Positions 43,512 through 52,340 of a DNA stretch of 64,000 nucleotides are shown in pieces; within the stretch, counting starts at the first letter, position 1, and each line of letters begins with the position of its first letter. The stretch spans positions 5,070,501 to 5,134,500 of the forward strand of contig NZ_CP121473.1 of the NCBI RefSeq assembly GCF_033954455.1, read 5' to 3'. Below the pieces are notes generated by a model that saw nothing but the letters and a program-made list of their open reading frames with translations, was not told the origin of the DNA and did no database searches. Position numbers and translations under genes: made by a program. The DNA is from Thiorhodovibrio litoralis. Lineage in GTDB: Bacteria; Pseudomonadota; Gammaproteobacteria; Chromatiales; Chromatiaceae.

Positions 43512-43731
43512 AGCGCGCGATGGACGGACCGCTGTAGCGATCCTGCTTGCAATCTCGACGAGCCTTGTTGTGCCCCATTTGGCCATTGGCCATCGGCTTC
43601 GAAGCTGGGTCGCAAGCCGGGTCGCAAGCTGCCCCGGCAGCGGCGCATCATACACAACAATTACGCAACCGGGTTCGCTTTTCGGGCACTTGGTCCAAAA
43701 TGCTCGAGTTCCCATGGGAGGGCTAAAAGAA

Positions 43732-44100
43732 GTGGCCAAAACAATCATGGTAGTTGACGATTCCGCCTCGCTGCGCAACGTCGTCTGCATCGCGCTGAAA
43801 GGGGCCGGCTACGATGTGATCGAGGCCGGCGATGGGAAAGAGGCCTTGTCCAAGCTCACCGGACAAAAGGTTCACCTCATTGTGAGCGACGTTAACATGC
43901 CCAACATGGACGGCATCACCATGGTGCGTGAGATCAAAAAGCTCCCCGCCTACAAATTCACCCCGATCATGATGCTGACGACAGAAAGCCAGCCGGAAAA
44001 GAAGGCAGAAGGCAAGGCCGCCGGCGCCAAGGCCTGGCTGGTCAAGCCCTTTCAGCCTCCTATCCTGCTCGACGCTGTCTCTAAGCTGGTTTTACCCTGA
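43732..44100 (+). CDS. cheY: CheY-type response regulator
   Basis: Single-domain receiver of 122 residues that carries the chemotaxis phosphoryl signal to the motor or another output. I start at GTG 43732, ten bases after GGAGG; an ATG at 43714 would add six residues. The acidic pocket is D9/D10 (MVVDDS), the phospho-acceptor is D53 (LIVSDVNMPNMDG) and the lysine is in AWLVKPF; threonine is in MLTTES. The sequence is close to the PilH/CheY type seen next to STAS-containing chemotaxis operons. It leads the operon but is followed by a 370-base gap. Confidence 0.92.
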   Translation: MAKTIMVVDDSASLRNVVCIALKGAGYDVIEAGDGKEALSKLTGQKVHLIVSDVNMPNMDGITMVREIKKLPAYKFTPIMMLTTESQPEKKAEGKAAGAKAWLVKPFQPPILLDAVSKLVLP

Positions 44101-44470
44101 TTTTTCACTGCTCGCCCTCGCGGTCGAACTGCTTCTCGGGGTTGCCGCGGCTGAGTCGAGCTCAAAAGCCCGCGCTCGTTAGGTGATGTGCGATGCCCTT
44201 GTTCAGCCGCAACCCCAAGCCACTCGTCCATGTACACACTGCAGCCACCGAGCTGACCTTGACCAGTCTTGCAGGGCGAGTCTGCCCCTGACGCGCTGGT
44301 CTCAGGCCCTGTTGACGTGAGAAAAACCGTCTATGCTGTAACTTGGGAGAATGGCTATTTTCCTTGCCGGTTTTTTGCCGCTGTTTCCATCAGTTGACAA
44401 TGACAAGTGACCCGCAAGGTCTGTCAGCCAATAGCCACTGAACAATCGCCGGCCCTTGGAGCTGCTCGAT
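44101..44470. other. Gap between cheY and the STAS gene
   Basis: This 370-base region has no convincing gene. A 31-codon ATG frame near 44192 lacks a ribosome site. TTGACG near 44311 could be a -35 box, but no good -10 follows, so a second promoter for the STAS-cheA genes is possible but not shown. Confidence 0.4.
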
Positions 44471-44797
44471 ATGACGACCGACCAACCGACGCCCTCGGCG
44501 GACACCCTCGCCTACGAAGGGGAAATGACCATCTATAGCGCATCGGCCAATTTTCAGCGGCTTAAGGAATTCATCGCCAAGCGTTCCCCTGTGCATCTGG
44601 ACCTGTCGAAAGTCACCGAAATCGACAGCTCCGGACTGCAAATCCTGCTCTACGCCCAATCCGAGGCTGACGCGCATGGGCTGGATTTCTCCGTCGCCGC
44701 TACTAGCGAGGCGATCGATGACATGCTCGATCTGCTTTTTCTGAGACGGACCTTCGGGTTGCCAACGTCCACCGCGTCGAGGGAGGCTAGCTCATGA
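44471..44797 (+). CDS. STAS-domain protein
   Basis: 108-residue STAS-domain (anti-sigma-antagonist-like) protein. ATG at 44471 has GGAG about nine bases upstream. EMTIYSASANFQRLKEFIA is followed by the family core DLSKVTEIDSSGLQILLYAQ, in which the serine pair at the phosphorylation site is present. Its stop overlaps the cheA start by four bases, so it is made together with CheA. STAS proteins of this position are common in proteobacterial chemotaxis operons of the F7-like type, where they are thought to modulate the kinase or the adaptor complex; the exact role is unproven. Confidence 0.87.
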   Translation: MTTDQPTPSADTLAYEGEMTIYSASANFQRLKEFIAKRSPVHLDLSKVTEIDSSGLQILLYAQSEADAHGLDFSVAATSEAIDDMLDLLFLRRTFGLPTSTASREASS

Positions 44798-47034
44798 ATA
44801 TGGATGCCGCCCGGCAAGCCTTCCTTGAGGAAGTCGAAGAACTGTTGCAGTCGATGGAAGACGCGCTGTTCGCGCTTGAATCCAGCCCCGATGATAACGA
44901 GGCGCTGAACGCAGTCTTCCGTGCCATGCACACCATCAAAGGCACCGGTGGTGTCTTCGGCTACACGCCCATTGTCGATTTCACCCATGAAATCGAGTCG
45001 GTGATGGAGGAGGTCCGCTCCGGGCGCGAGCCCATGACAGATGCGCTCGTCAGCATCCTGTTTGAGTGCCGCGACCACACCGGCAATCTGGTGCAGGCCG
45101 TGGTCTCCGGGGACAGCGAGGACAGCATCGACATCGGCCCCGAACTCACCGAGGCCGGCAAGACCTTGGTCGCCAAGCTCGCCGCGCGCAACGGCGCACC
45201 TCCAGCGCCAGCTTCTGCTTCTGCTTCGGCTCAGGATGCAGCGGCAGACGCAAGCACCACGGCCAGTGGCGACGACGACCAGCCAAAGTACCTGCCAGTG
45301 GCCAGCGACGCCTGGATCATCGCGCTCGACTTCGGACCCGAGGCCCTGCGCAACGGCATGGACCCGATCTCCTTCCTGCGCTATTTGAGCACCCTCGGCA
45401 ACATCGTCGATGTCGCCACTATTCCCATGTGGCCACCAAGCCTCGACAACGTCGACCCGGAAAGCTGCTACCTGAGCTTCCGCATCAGCTTCCGCAGCGA
45501 GGCTGACAAACCCACCATCGCTGGAGTCTTCACCTTTGCCGAAGACGACTGCGACATCCGCATTCTTGCGCCCGAGACGGCACAGGAAAAATACCTCGAG
45601 CTGCTGCAGCGCATGCCCGACGATCACATCAGCCGCATCGGCGACATGCTGGTTGAAGTCGGCGCACTAACCCAGCAGGAGCTAGAGCGCGCGCTCGCCT
45701 CGCAAGGGACCACGGCGGAGGAGGAAAGCGAGGACGAAGCCGCCAAGAAACGCCGCATCGGGGAAATCCTGGTCGAGCAAGGCTCGGTCAAGCCGGCCCT
45801 CATGGAGCAGGCGGTCAAGACGCAAGAAGCGGCGCGCAAACGCCAGGATGAGAACCGCTTCATTCGCGTCGACGCCGAGCGTCTCGGCCACCTGATCAAC
45901 CTGGTCGGCGAGCTAGTCACCAGCAGCGCCGCCATCCGGGTGATGGTCGAGCGCGCCGGTGTCGAGGACATGGCCGAAGTGGTCGACAGCGTGGATTATC
46001 TGGTCGAGGAAATCCGCGACAACGCGCTGCAGCTGCGCATGGTTCCCATTGGCGACAGCCTGTCGCGATTCCGCCGCGTGGTGCGGGATTCCAGCAAGGA
46101 CCTCGGCAAGGAGATCGACCTCACCATCACCGGCGGTGAGACAGAGCTCGACAAGACACTGATCGAAAAGATCACCGACCCCCTCACCCATCTCATTCGC
46201 AACGCCATCGACCACGCGATCGAATCCCCCGAGGAGCGCCAGCGCGTCGGCAAGCCGACCACGGGGACAATCCTGTGCAACGCCTTCCATGACTCGGGGC
46301 ATATCGTCATCGAGATCAAAGACGACGGTGCCGGCCTCGATGCCGGACGCATCCGCGCCAAGGCAGAGGCCAAAGGGATGGTCAAGCCCGAGGATGTGCT
46401 GAGCCACGAGGAAACCCTGCGGCTCATCTTCGAGCCCGGGCTGTCCACCAAGGATACCGCCAGCAACCTGTCCGGGCGCGGCGTGGGCATGGACGTGGTG
46501 CGGCGCAACATCGAGGCGCTGCGCGGCTCGGTGGAGCTCGAAAGCGAGTTGGGTAAGGGCACAAAAGTGACCATCATCCTGCCGCTGACGCTTGCCATTA
46601 TCGACGGCTTTTTGGTTGGTGCCGGCAAGGAGAAGTTCGTGATTCCGCTGTCACAGGTCTCGGAGTGCGTCGAGGTCAACCCAGCTGATACGACAACGAC
46701 AAATCGCAATGGCGAACATTACGTCAACCTTCGTGGAGAAGTGCTACCCTTTATCCGACTGACCGAATTATTCAACAGTCCAATGGGAGAGCGCAAAGCC
46801 GCGCGCGAGAGCCTGGTCGTGGTGCGCTTCGGGCATCACAAGCTCGGGATTGTCGTGGACACCTTGCTGGGAGAATTGCAGACAGTCATCAAGCCCCTGG
46901 GCAGCCTGTTTGAGAACCTGCAGGGCATCGCCGGCGCCACAATTCTCGGCACCGGGGACATCGCACTGATTCTCGACGTTGCCGAATTGGCCAATGCCAA
47001 TATTGGACAGCATCACCGTCGCATCGCTGCCTAG
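44794..47034 (+). CDS. cheA: Chemotaxis histidine kinase CheA
   Basis: Cytoplasmic kinase of 746 residues. P1 (Hpt) has H46 in AMHTIKGTGG. A low-complexity Ala/Ser linker lies at about 135-160. A middle region (about 163-260) resembles no standard P2 domain but may replace it. Two short repeats follow (RIGDMLVEVGALTQQELERA at 281-300 and RIGEILVEQGSVKPALMEQA at 321-340), resembling the repeats at the start of type II secretion ATPases. P3 dimerisation begins at about 352. P4 ATPase has the N box HLIRNAIDHAIESPEER (466-482) and GRGVGMDVVRRNI. P5 (CheW-like) is at about 600-740. The gene is in the middle of the che operon. Confidence 0.96.
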   Translation: MNMDAARQAFLEEVEELLQSMEDALFALESSPDDNEALNAVFRAMHTIKGTGGVFGYTPIVDFTHEIESVMEEVRSGREPMTDALVSILFECRDHTGNLVQAVVSGDSEDSIDIGPELTEAGKTLVAKLAARNGAPPAPASASASAQDAAADASTTASGDDDQPKYLPVASDAWIIALDFGPEALRNGMDPISFLRYLSTLGNIVDVATIPMWPPSLDNVDPESCYLSFRISFRSEADKPTIAGVFTFAEDDCDIRILAPETAQEKYLELLQRMPDDHISRIGDMLVEVGALTQQELERALASQGTTAEEESEDEAAKKRRIGEILVEQGSVKPALMEQAVKTQEAARKRQDENRFIRVDAERLGHLINLVGELVTSSAAIRVMVERAGVEDMAEVVDSVDYLVEEIRDNALQLRMVPIGDSLSRFRRVVRDSSKDLGKEIDLTITGGETELDKTLIEKITDPLTHLIRNAIDHAIESPEERQRVGKPTTGTILCNAFHDSGHIVIEIKDDGAGLDAGRIRAKAEAKGMVKPEDVLSHEETLRLIFEPGLSTKDTASNLSGRGVGMDVVRRNIEALRGSVELESELGKGTKVTIILPLTLAIIDGFLVGAGKEKFVIPLSQVSECVEVNPADTTTTNRNGEHYVNLRGEVLPFIRLTELFNSPMGERKAARESLVVVRFGHHKLGIVVDTLLGELQTVIKPLGSLFENLQGIAGATILGTGDIALILDVAELANANIGQHHRRIAA

Positions 47035-47146
47035 AGCGCTGCTTTTGCTTGCCATCGGCAATTTCCGGCCCCATAACCTGGCGGCTACAGATTTATTTTT
47101 TTGACGCTTTTTGTTGTTGTCATTTTGCCTCGAGACGGAGAATTCG

Positions 47147-49105
47147 ATGCTTAGCTCCCTGACCATGGCCAAAAAACTGATTCTTGGCTTCGGTATCGTC
47201 CTGGCCCTGCTCGTCATCGTGAGCGGGTTTGCGTACGTCACTATCAACAACGCTTCGACCGACTTCGGCGAGTATCGCCGCAAGGCCCGAAACGCGAACC
47301 TCTTGGGCGAGCTTCAGGCAGCCATGCTGATGGGTCGCATGAACGTCAAGGACTTCCTGATCACCAAGGGCAGCGACAAGGACAAGGCCGAGTTCCACCA
47401 TTACAAGCAGGAGACCTTGCGTCTGCTCGGCGAAGCTGAGGGACAGATCAAAAATCCCGAGCGCCAAGCAAAAATTCGCCAAGCTCAGACGCAAATCGAG
47501 ACCTACGTCACGACCTTTAATGCGGTTGAGGTGGAAATGGCCAACCGTAACCGCCTGGTCGATGAGGTCTTGGCCAAGCTCGGGGCGGAAATCGAGCATG
47601 GCTTGACGGAAATCTTCGAAACGGCGTTGCGAGACGGCGACCCGGAATCCGCGAGCGATGCGGCTGCGGCCTTGCGCCACATTCTGCTTGCACGTGTCTA
47701 TTTGATGAAATACGTCGATGACAACCTCAAGGAAAGCCAGGACCGCGTGCGCCAAGAGTTGGAAAAGGCGACGCAGACTTTCGACGTGCTCGACCGGGGG
47801 TTGCAAAACCCCACCCGGCGCAGCATTCTCGCCAATATCCGGACGCTGGAGAAGGAATATGCTTCGAACTTCACCGGTCTGGTGACAGCCATCGACACGC
47901 GTAACGACCACGTGGTCAACACGCTCGACGTTCTCGGCCCCGAATTTGCGGCCCTGCTCAATGAGATCAAGGTCGCGATCATCAAGGAGATGGACGAGCT
48001 TGGCCCCAAGGTCCAGGCCGCCAACGAGCGCGCTGTCTTTATCATCTCAGTGCTTTCTGCCATTGCCCTGTTGTTCGGCATCGTCATCGCCTGGCTGATC
48101 ATCCGCGGTGTCATGGCGCAACTTGGTAAGGACCCTGCCGTCATCGCAGATGTCACCAAGCGCGTTGCCAACGGCGATCTCGGCATCGAGTTCGACCAGC
48201 AAGGCTTGCGCGGTGTTTATGGCGACATGCACGGCATGGTGCAGCAACTCCAGCAGATTGTCGGCGAGGTGCGGGTCGGCGCCGATAACCTGAGTTCCGC
48301 CTCCAGCGAGGTCAGCTCCACCGCCCAGGCGCTGAGCCAGGGCGCGACCGAGCAGGCCGCGAGCGTCGAGGAAACCACCGCGAGCATCGAAGAGCTCAAC
48401 GCCTCGGTCCAGCAAAATACCGAGAACGCGCGCGTCACCAACGGCATCGCCAGAAGCTCGGCCGACGAGGCCCGTCAGGGCGGCGAGGCGGTCACCCGCA
48501 CGGTCGCGGCAATGAAGGAGATCGCCAGCAAGATCGGCATGATCGAGGAGATCGCCTACAAGACCAACCTCCTCGCGCTCAACGCCGCCATTGAGGCCGC
48601 GCGCGCCGGCGAGCACGGCAAGGGCTTTACCGTGGTCGCCGCAGAGGTGCGCAAGCTCGCTGAGAACAGTGGCGTGACCGCGCAGGAGATCAACCAGCTC
48701 GCCACCAACAGCGTCTCCATTGCCGAAGACGCCGGAAAAGTGCTTGAGCAGATGGTTCCCAACATCGTCAAAACCGCCGAGCTGGTCGAAGAAATCACTG
48801 CCGCTTCCGGCGAGCAGGCCTCCGGCATCGGTCAGATCAACGACGCCATGGGTCAGCTCGACAAGGCCACGCAGCAGAATGCGTCTTCTTCTGAGGAGCT
48901 CGCCGCCACCGCCGAGGAGCTCAGCGGTCAGGCCGCGCAACTACAGGAGACCATGGCCTTCTTCAAGCTCTCCGGCGGCAAGCGCGCGAGCCCACCCGGC
49001 AAAAGAAGCGCGCCTCCCAAGGCTGCGGCAACGAAGAGCAGCGACGATGGTTTCTCCCGCGACGGCGGAGACAACCTGGATGCACAGGACTTCGAGCGCT
49101 TCTAG
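47147..49105 (+). CDS. Methyl-accepting chemotaxis protein
   Basis: Membrane chemoreceptor of 652 residues. ATG at 47147 has GGAG six bases upstream. Membrane segment 1 is near 8-30 and segment 2 near 297-322. The periplasmic region between them (about 270 residues) is all-helical and long, like a helical bimodular (HBM) domain. HAMP follows to about 380. The cytoplasmic hairpin tip reads EEIAYKTNLLALNAAIEAAR and AGEHGKGFTVVAAEVRKLAE. The C-terminus is Lys/Ala-rich, ending DAQDFERF, which may be a CheR/CheB tether. It sits between cheA and cheW, so it likely feeds this kinase. Confidence 0.95.
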   Translation: MLSSLTMAKKLILGFGIVLALLVIVSGFAYVTINNASTDFGEYRRKARNANLLGELQAAMLMGRMNVKDFLITKGSDKDKAEFHHYKQETLRLLGEAEGQIKNPERQAKIRQAQTQIETYVTTFNAVEVEMANRNRLVDEVLAKLGAEIEHGLTEIFETALRDGDPESASDAAAALRHILLARVYLMKYVDDNLKESQDRVRQELEKATQTFDVLDRGLQNPTRRSILANIRTLEKEYASNFTGLVTAIDTRNDHVVNTLDVLGPEFAALLNEIKVAIIKEMDELGPKVQAANERAVFIISVLSAIALLFGIVIAWLIIRGVMAQLGKDPAVIADVTKRVANGDLGIEFDQQGLRGVYGDMHGMVQQLQQIVGEVRVGADNLSSASSEVSSTAQALSQGATEQAASVEETTASIEELNASVQQNTENARVTNGIARSSADEARQGGEAVTRTVAAMKEIASKIGMIEEIAYKTNLLALNAAIEAARAGEHGKGFTVVAAEVRKLAENSGVTAQEINQLATNSVSIAEDAGKVLEQMVPNIVKTAELVEEITAASGEQASGIGQINDAMGQLDKATQQNASSSEELAATAEELSGQAAQLQETMAFFKLSGGKRASPPGKRSAPPKAAATKSSDDGFSRDGGDNLDAQDFERF

Positions 49106-49117
49106 GCGGAGAACCCT

Positions 49118-49678
49118 ATGACTGATCAGGCGACTGCATCAAGGGCGCCCAGCACCGGCGCCAACGACCTGGGCGCCGGAGATACGGCTCAGTATCTGAC
49201 GTTTTCGGTTTCCGAAGAACGGCTTGCAATGTCGATTGATGCCGTGCAGGAAATCATCGAAACACCACGGATCACCCAGGTCCCGATGACACCCGATTAC
49301 ATTCGTGGTGTCATCAACCTGCGCGGTAATGTGGTGCCCGTGGTCGATCTCGGCGCGCGCCTGAGCCGCGGTGCACTGACCATTTCCAAACGCAGCTGTA
49401 TCGTCTTAGTCGAGGTAAAGTCCCAGACAATCAGCCATCATCTGGGCATGTTGGTCGACGAGGTGAACAACATCCTCGAGATTCCGCATGATGACGTCAA
49501 ACCGGCACCGGAATTCGGCTCGGAGATCCGTACGGATTTCATTGAGGCAATGGGCCGGGTGAACGATGTCTTTATCATCATTCTGGCGGTCGACAATGTA
49601 TTGTCAATTCAAGAGCTGGCATCGCTCAAGAAGCTGGTAGAGGGGGCAAGCCTGGACGGCCCAAATGTGGGGAGCTGA
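49118..49678 (+). CDS. cheW: Chemotaxis coupling protein CheW
   Basis: Scaffold protein that links receptor to CheA, 186 residues. After an N-terminal extension of about 25 residues comes the CheW beta-barrel: YLTFSVSEERLAMSIDAVQE, PMTPDYIRGVINLRGNVVPV and LGMLVDEVNNILEIPHDDV. It is preceded by GGCGGAG and follows the MCP gene by 12 bases; its 3' end overlaps cheR by 14 bases. The length is a little above the usual 160. Confidence 0.96.
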   Translation: MTDQATASRAPSTGANDLGAGDTAQYLTFSVSEERLAMSIDAVQEIIETPRITQVPMTPDYIRGVINLRGNVVPVVDLGARLSRGALTISKRSCIVLVEVKSQTISHHLGMLVDEVNNILEIPHDDVKPAPEFGSEIRTDFIEAMGRVNDVFIIILAVDNVLSIQELASLKKLVEGASLDGPNVGS

Positions 49679-50531
49679 CTCCAAGACGGCGAGCGAGAAA
49701 AACCCGGCAATCGAGGCTCTGGCCGAGCTCGATCCGATTTCCGACAAAGCCTTTGAGCGATTTCGCAAATTCATTTACGAAAAGGCGGGGATCAACCTCG
49801 CCCCGCACAAGCGCCAGCTGGTTAGCTCGCGCCTGCAAAAGCGGCTGCGCCACTACGGTCTGCGCAACTACGACGCCTACATCGACCTGATTTCGAAGCC
49901 CGATAAGGAAACTGAGCGGCGCCATCTGGTTGACTTGCTTACTACCAATGAGACCTACTTCTACCGCGAGCCGGCGCACTTCGATTATCTGCGCACAAAA
50001 ATTTTGCCGCAGTACCGCAACCGCCAGCTGCATGTCTGGAGCGCCGCCTGCTCAACCGGTGAGGAGGTCTACACCTTGGCCATGGTGCTGGCGGAAACCC
50101 TGGGACGTGGCGACTGGGATATTCTCGGCTCCGACATCAACTCCCAGGTGGTGGCCACCGCAAAGCTCGGCATGTACCCACTCGAGCGCGCCAAGAATCT
50201 CCCGCGAGAGTGGCTGTCGAAGTATTGCCTGAAGGGTGTGCGCGCGCAGGCCGGTAATCTGCTGATCATTCCCAAGATGAAGGCGCGCACGCGGTTTGAA
50301 GAGCGCAACCTCAAAAAACCCCGCGACGACAGCCGTCAGTTTGAGATTGTATTTTTACGCAACGTACTCATTTACTTCGACACGCCAACGAAGCAATTGG
50401 TGTTAGACTGCCTCAGTCGGGCAATCGCTCCAGGCGGGTACTTGTTCATTAGCCATGTCGAGTCTCTCCACGGCGTCAAGACCGATCTGACTAGTATTGG
50501 CCCCTCGATTTTCAGAAAACCACCGCGCTGA
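49665..50531 (+). CDS. cheR: Chemoreceptor methyltransferase CheR
   Basis: SAM-dependent methyltransferase that adds methyl groups to receptor glutamates. The 288-residue protein has the CheR N-terminal helical domain (RFRKFIYEKAGINLAPHKRQ), TNETYFYREPAHFDYLR, the SAM motif WSAACSTGEEVYTLAMVLAE and the ILGSDINSQVVATA aspartate. FLRNVLIYFDTPTKQLVLDC closes the fold. It has the short beta-subdomain used by pentapeptide-dependent CheRs, although dependence cannot be decided here. The ATG at 49665 lies inside the end of cheW. Confidence 0.95.
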   Translation: MWGADSKTASEKNPAIEALAELDPISDKAFERFRKFIYEKAGINLAPHKRQLVSSRLQKRLRHYGLRNYDAYIDLISKPDKETERRHLVDLLTTNETYFYREPAHFDYLRTKILPQYRNRQLHVWSAACSTGEEVYTLAMVLAETLGRGDWDILGSDINSQVVATAKLGMYPLERAKNLPREWLSKYCLKGVRAQAGNLLIIPKMKARTRFEERNLKKPRDDSRQFEIVFLRNVLIYFDTPTKQLVLDCLSRAIAPGGYLFISHVESLHGVKTDLTSIGPSIFRKPPR

Positions 50532-50570
50532 GCGCGCACATAAACCGTCCACGCCTCCACTTGCTGTCGC

Positions 50571-51170
50571 ATGAATGCCGCCGTAAAAGCGCAACCTCAG
50601 ATTGAAAAGTGCGTCATTCACGCCGGAGAGCATCACGTCTCGCGCAAGCCAATCGTGCTCTCGACGCTGCTCGGTTCCTGCGTGTCGGTGTGCCTGTACG
50701 ATCCAATCACCCGCGTGGTCGGGATGAATCACTTTTTGCTTGCCACCCGTCACCCGAGTCAAGACCCGGTTCTGGCCTCGGACGCCGGGCGCTACGGGCT
50801 CGGCGCCATGGAACTCCTCATCAACGACATGCTCAAGCTCGGCGCCCGTCGCGCCAATCTGCGCGCCAAGGCCTTCGGCGGCGGCAATGTTCTGGCCACA
50901 CGCCTGAATGAACTACCCGATCGCTTCAGCATCGGCAAGATCAACGTCGAGTTTGTACAGAAGTTTCTCAACGAAGATCGCATCCCCCTGGTGGCGCAGG
51001 ATTTCGGCGGCGACATGGGCCGGCAGATTCGTTTCGAGAGCAGCGATTTCTCGGTCTACCTCAGACGCATCCCGATCAAGCGCGCCAGCCGCATTCTGGT
51101 CGAGGAAAAACAGTACTTCGACAAGGAGCTCAAACATCAACGCGAAAAAAGCAGTGTCGAATTCTGGTAA
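50571..51170 (+). CDS. cheD: Chemoreceptor glutamine deamidase CheD
   Basis: Deamidates glutamines on chemoreceptors, 199 residues. The catalytic cysteine, histidine and threonine are in STLLGSCVSVCLYDP (C) and VVGMNHFLLA (H). RANLRAKAFGGGNVLA, KINVEFVQKFLNEDRIPLVA and SDFSVYLRRI are conserved CheD blocks. There is no obvious ribosome site, so translation may depend on the preceding gene cheR, which ends 39 bases upstream. It sits between cheR and cheB as in many proteobacterial operons. Confidence 0.94.
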   Translation: MNAAVKAQPQIEKCVIHAGEHHVSRKPIVLSTLLGSCVSVCLYDPITRVVGMNHFLLATRHPSQDPVLASDAGRYGLGAMELLINDMLKLGARRANLRAKAFGGGNVLATRLNELPDRFSIGKINVEFVQKFLNEDRIPLVAQDFGGDMGRQIRFESSDFSVYLRRIPIKRASRILVEEKQYFDKELKHQREKSSVEFW

Positions 51171-51230
51171 CCCGACGTCGGGGCCTTGGCTCCTGGCGGT
51201 TTCGGCACCGGTTACAGGAGCAATCTCCGC

Positions 51231-52340
51231 ATGACCACCAAGGTCTTTATCGTCGACGATTCCGCCGTCGTCCGCCAGGTGCTGACCGAGCAGCTCAACT
51301 CTCTCAGCGGCATTGAGGTGATCGGCTCGGCGCGCGATCCAATTTTCGCTCACAAGGCCTTTGAGAAAGGCTGGCCCGATGTCATCGTGCTCGACATCGA
51401 GATGCCACGCATGGATGGGCTGACCTTCCTGCGCCAGTTGATGAAAGAACGCCCGACACCGGTCATTATCTGTTCCACCCTCGCCGGCAAAGGCGCCGAG
51501 ATCACCATGCAGGCGATGAGCGCCGGCGCGGTTGATATCATCACCAAACCCACGGTGGGCTTGCGTCAGTTCCTGGAGGACTCCAAGACCCAACTCGGCG
51601 ATGCCATCCGCGGCGCTAGCCATGCGCGCATGGACAAGGTCTCGCGGCCAGGGACCCCGGCACCCGCCACCATGAAGCCGACGCCCAAGCTGGCGGCAGA
51701 CTCGGTGGTGGCCGATCGCAGCTTCAAGCCCCTGTCCACCACCACCGACCGCGTCATCGCCATCGGCACCTCGACCGGTGGCACCCAGGCCCTCGAGTAC
51801 GTGCTGACGCGTCTGCCGCGCACCGCGCCCGGGATTGTAGTGGTGCAGCACATGCCCGGCGCCTTCACCCAAGCGTTCGCGGAGCGGCTCGATAGTCTCT
51901 GTCAGATCCATGTGCGCGAGGCCAAAAGCGGCGACCGGGTCATTGCCGGTCAGGCACTGATCGCACCCGGTACCTCGCACATGCTGCTGCGGCGCAGCGG
52001 CGCCCAGTATCTCGTGGAAATTAAGGGCGGGCCCTTGGTCAGCCGCCATCGGCCATCGGTGGATGTTTTGTTTCGCTCAGCAGCCCAGTCAGCAGGCCCC
52101 AATGCGATTGGCATTATCATGACCGGCATGGGCGATGATGGTGCTCGCGGCATGGGTGAAATGCACGGCACAGGCGCCCTGACCATCGCCCAGGATGAAG
52201 CCACCTGCGTGGTCTATGGCATGCCCAAAGAAGCCGTCAAGCTCGGCGGTGTCGATGGCATTGTTCCTATTTCAGCGATTCCGGGCATCATCACCCAGGC
52301 ACCGTCGCGGGCGGCCTATCTGCATCACGCGTCACGTTGA
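51231..52340 (+). CDS. cheB: Chemotaxis methylesterase/glutaminase CheB
   Basis: Response-regulator methylesterase that removes receptor methyl groups. ATG at 51231 has AGGAG ten bases upstream; product 369 residues. Receiver D55 ([13 protein letters not shown]); the effector domain has the Ser-His-Asp triad S181 (IGTSTGGTQ), H207 ([11 protein letters not shown]) and D303 ([14 protein letters not shown]). A linker of about 40 residues (130-172) joins the two. It is the last gene of the operon and its 3' end overlaps the end of sbcB on the other strand by 50 bases. Confidence 0.96.
   Translation: MTTKVFIVDDSAVVRQVLTEQLNSLSGIEVIGSARDPIFAHKAFEKGWPDVIVLDIEMPRMDGLTFLRQLMKERPTPVIICSTLAGKGAEITMQAMSAGAVDIITKPTVGLRQFLEDSKTQLGDAIRGASHARMDKVSRPGTPAPATMKPTPKLAADSVVADRSFKPLSTTTDRVIAIGTSTGGTQALEYVLTRLPRTAPGIVVVQHMPGAFTQAFAERLDSLCQIHVREAKSGDRVIAGQALIAPGTSHMLLRRSGAQYLVEIKGGPLVSRHRPSVDVLFRSAAQSAGPNAIGIIMTGMGDDGARGMGEMHGTGALTIAQDEATCVVYGMPKEAVKLGGVDGIVPISAIPGIITQAPSRAAYLHHASR

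Larger units (their letters stand above)
43208..43731. other. Regulatory region between znuA and cheY
   Basis: This 524-base divergent intergenic region holds a possible Zur-type palindrome (43356-43365) on the znuA side and a good sigma-70-like promoter (43484-43511) for the chemotaxis operon. The cheY leader would be about 215 bases. No gene is seen in it. Confidence 0.6.
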
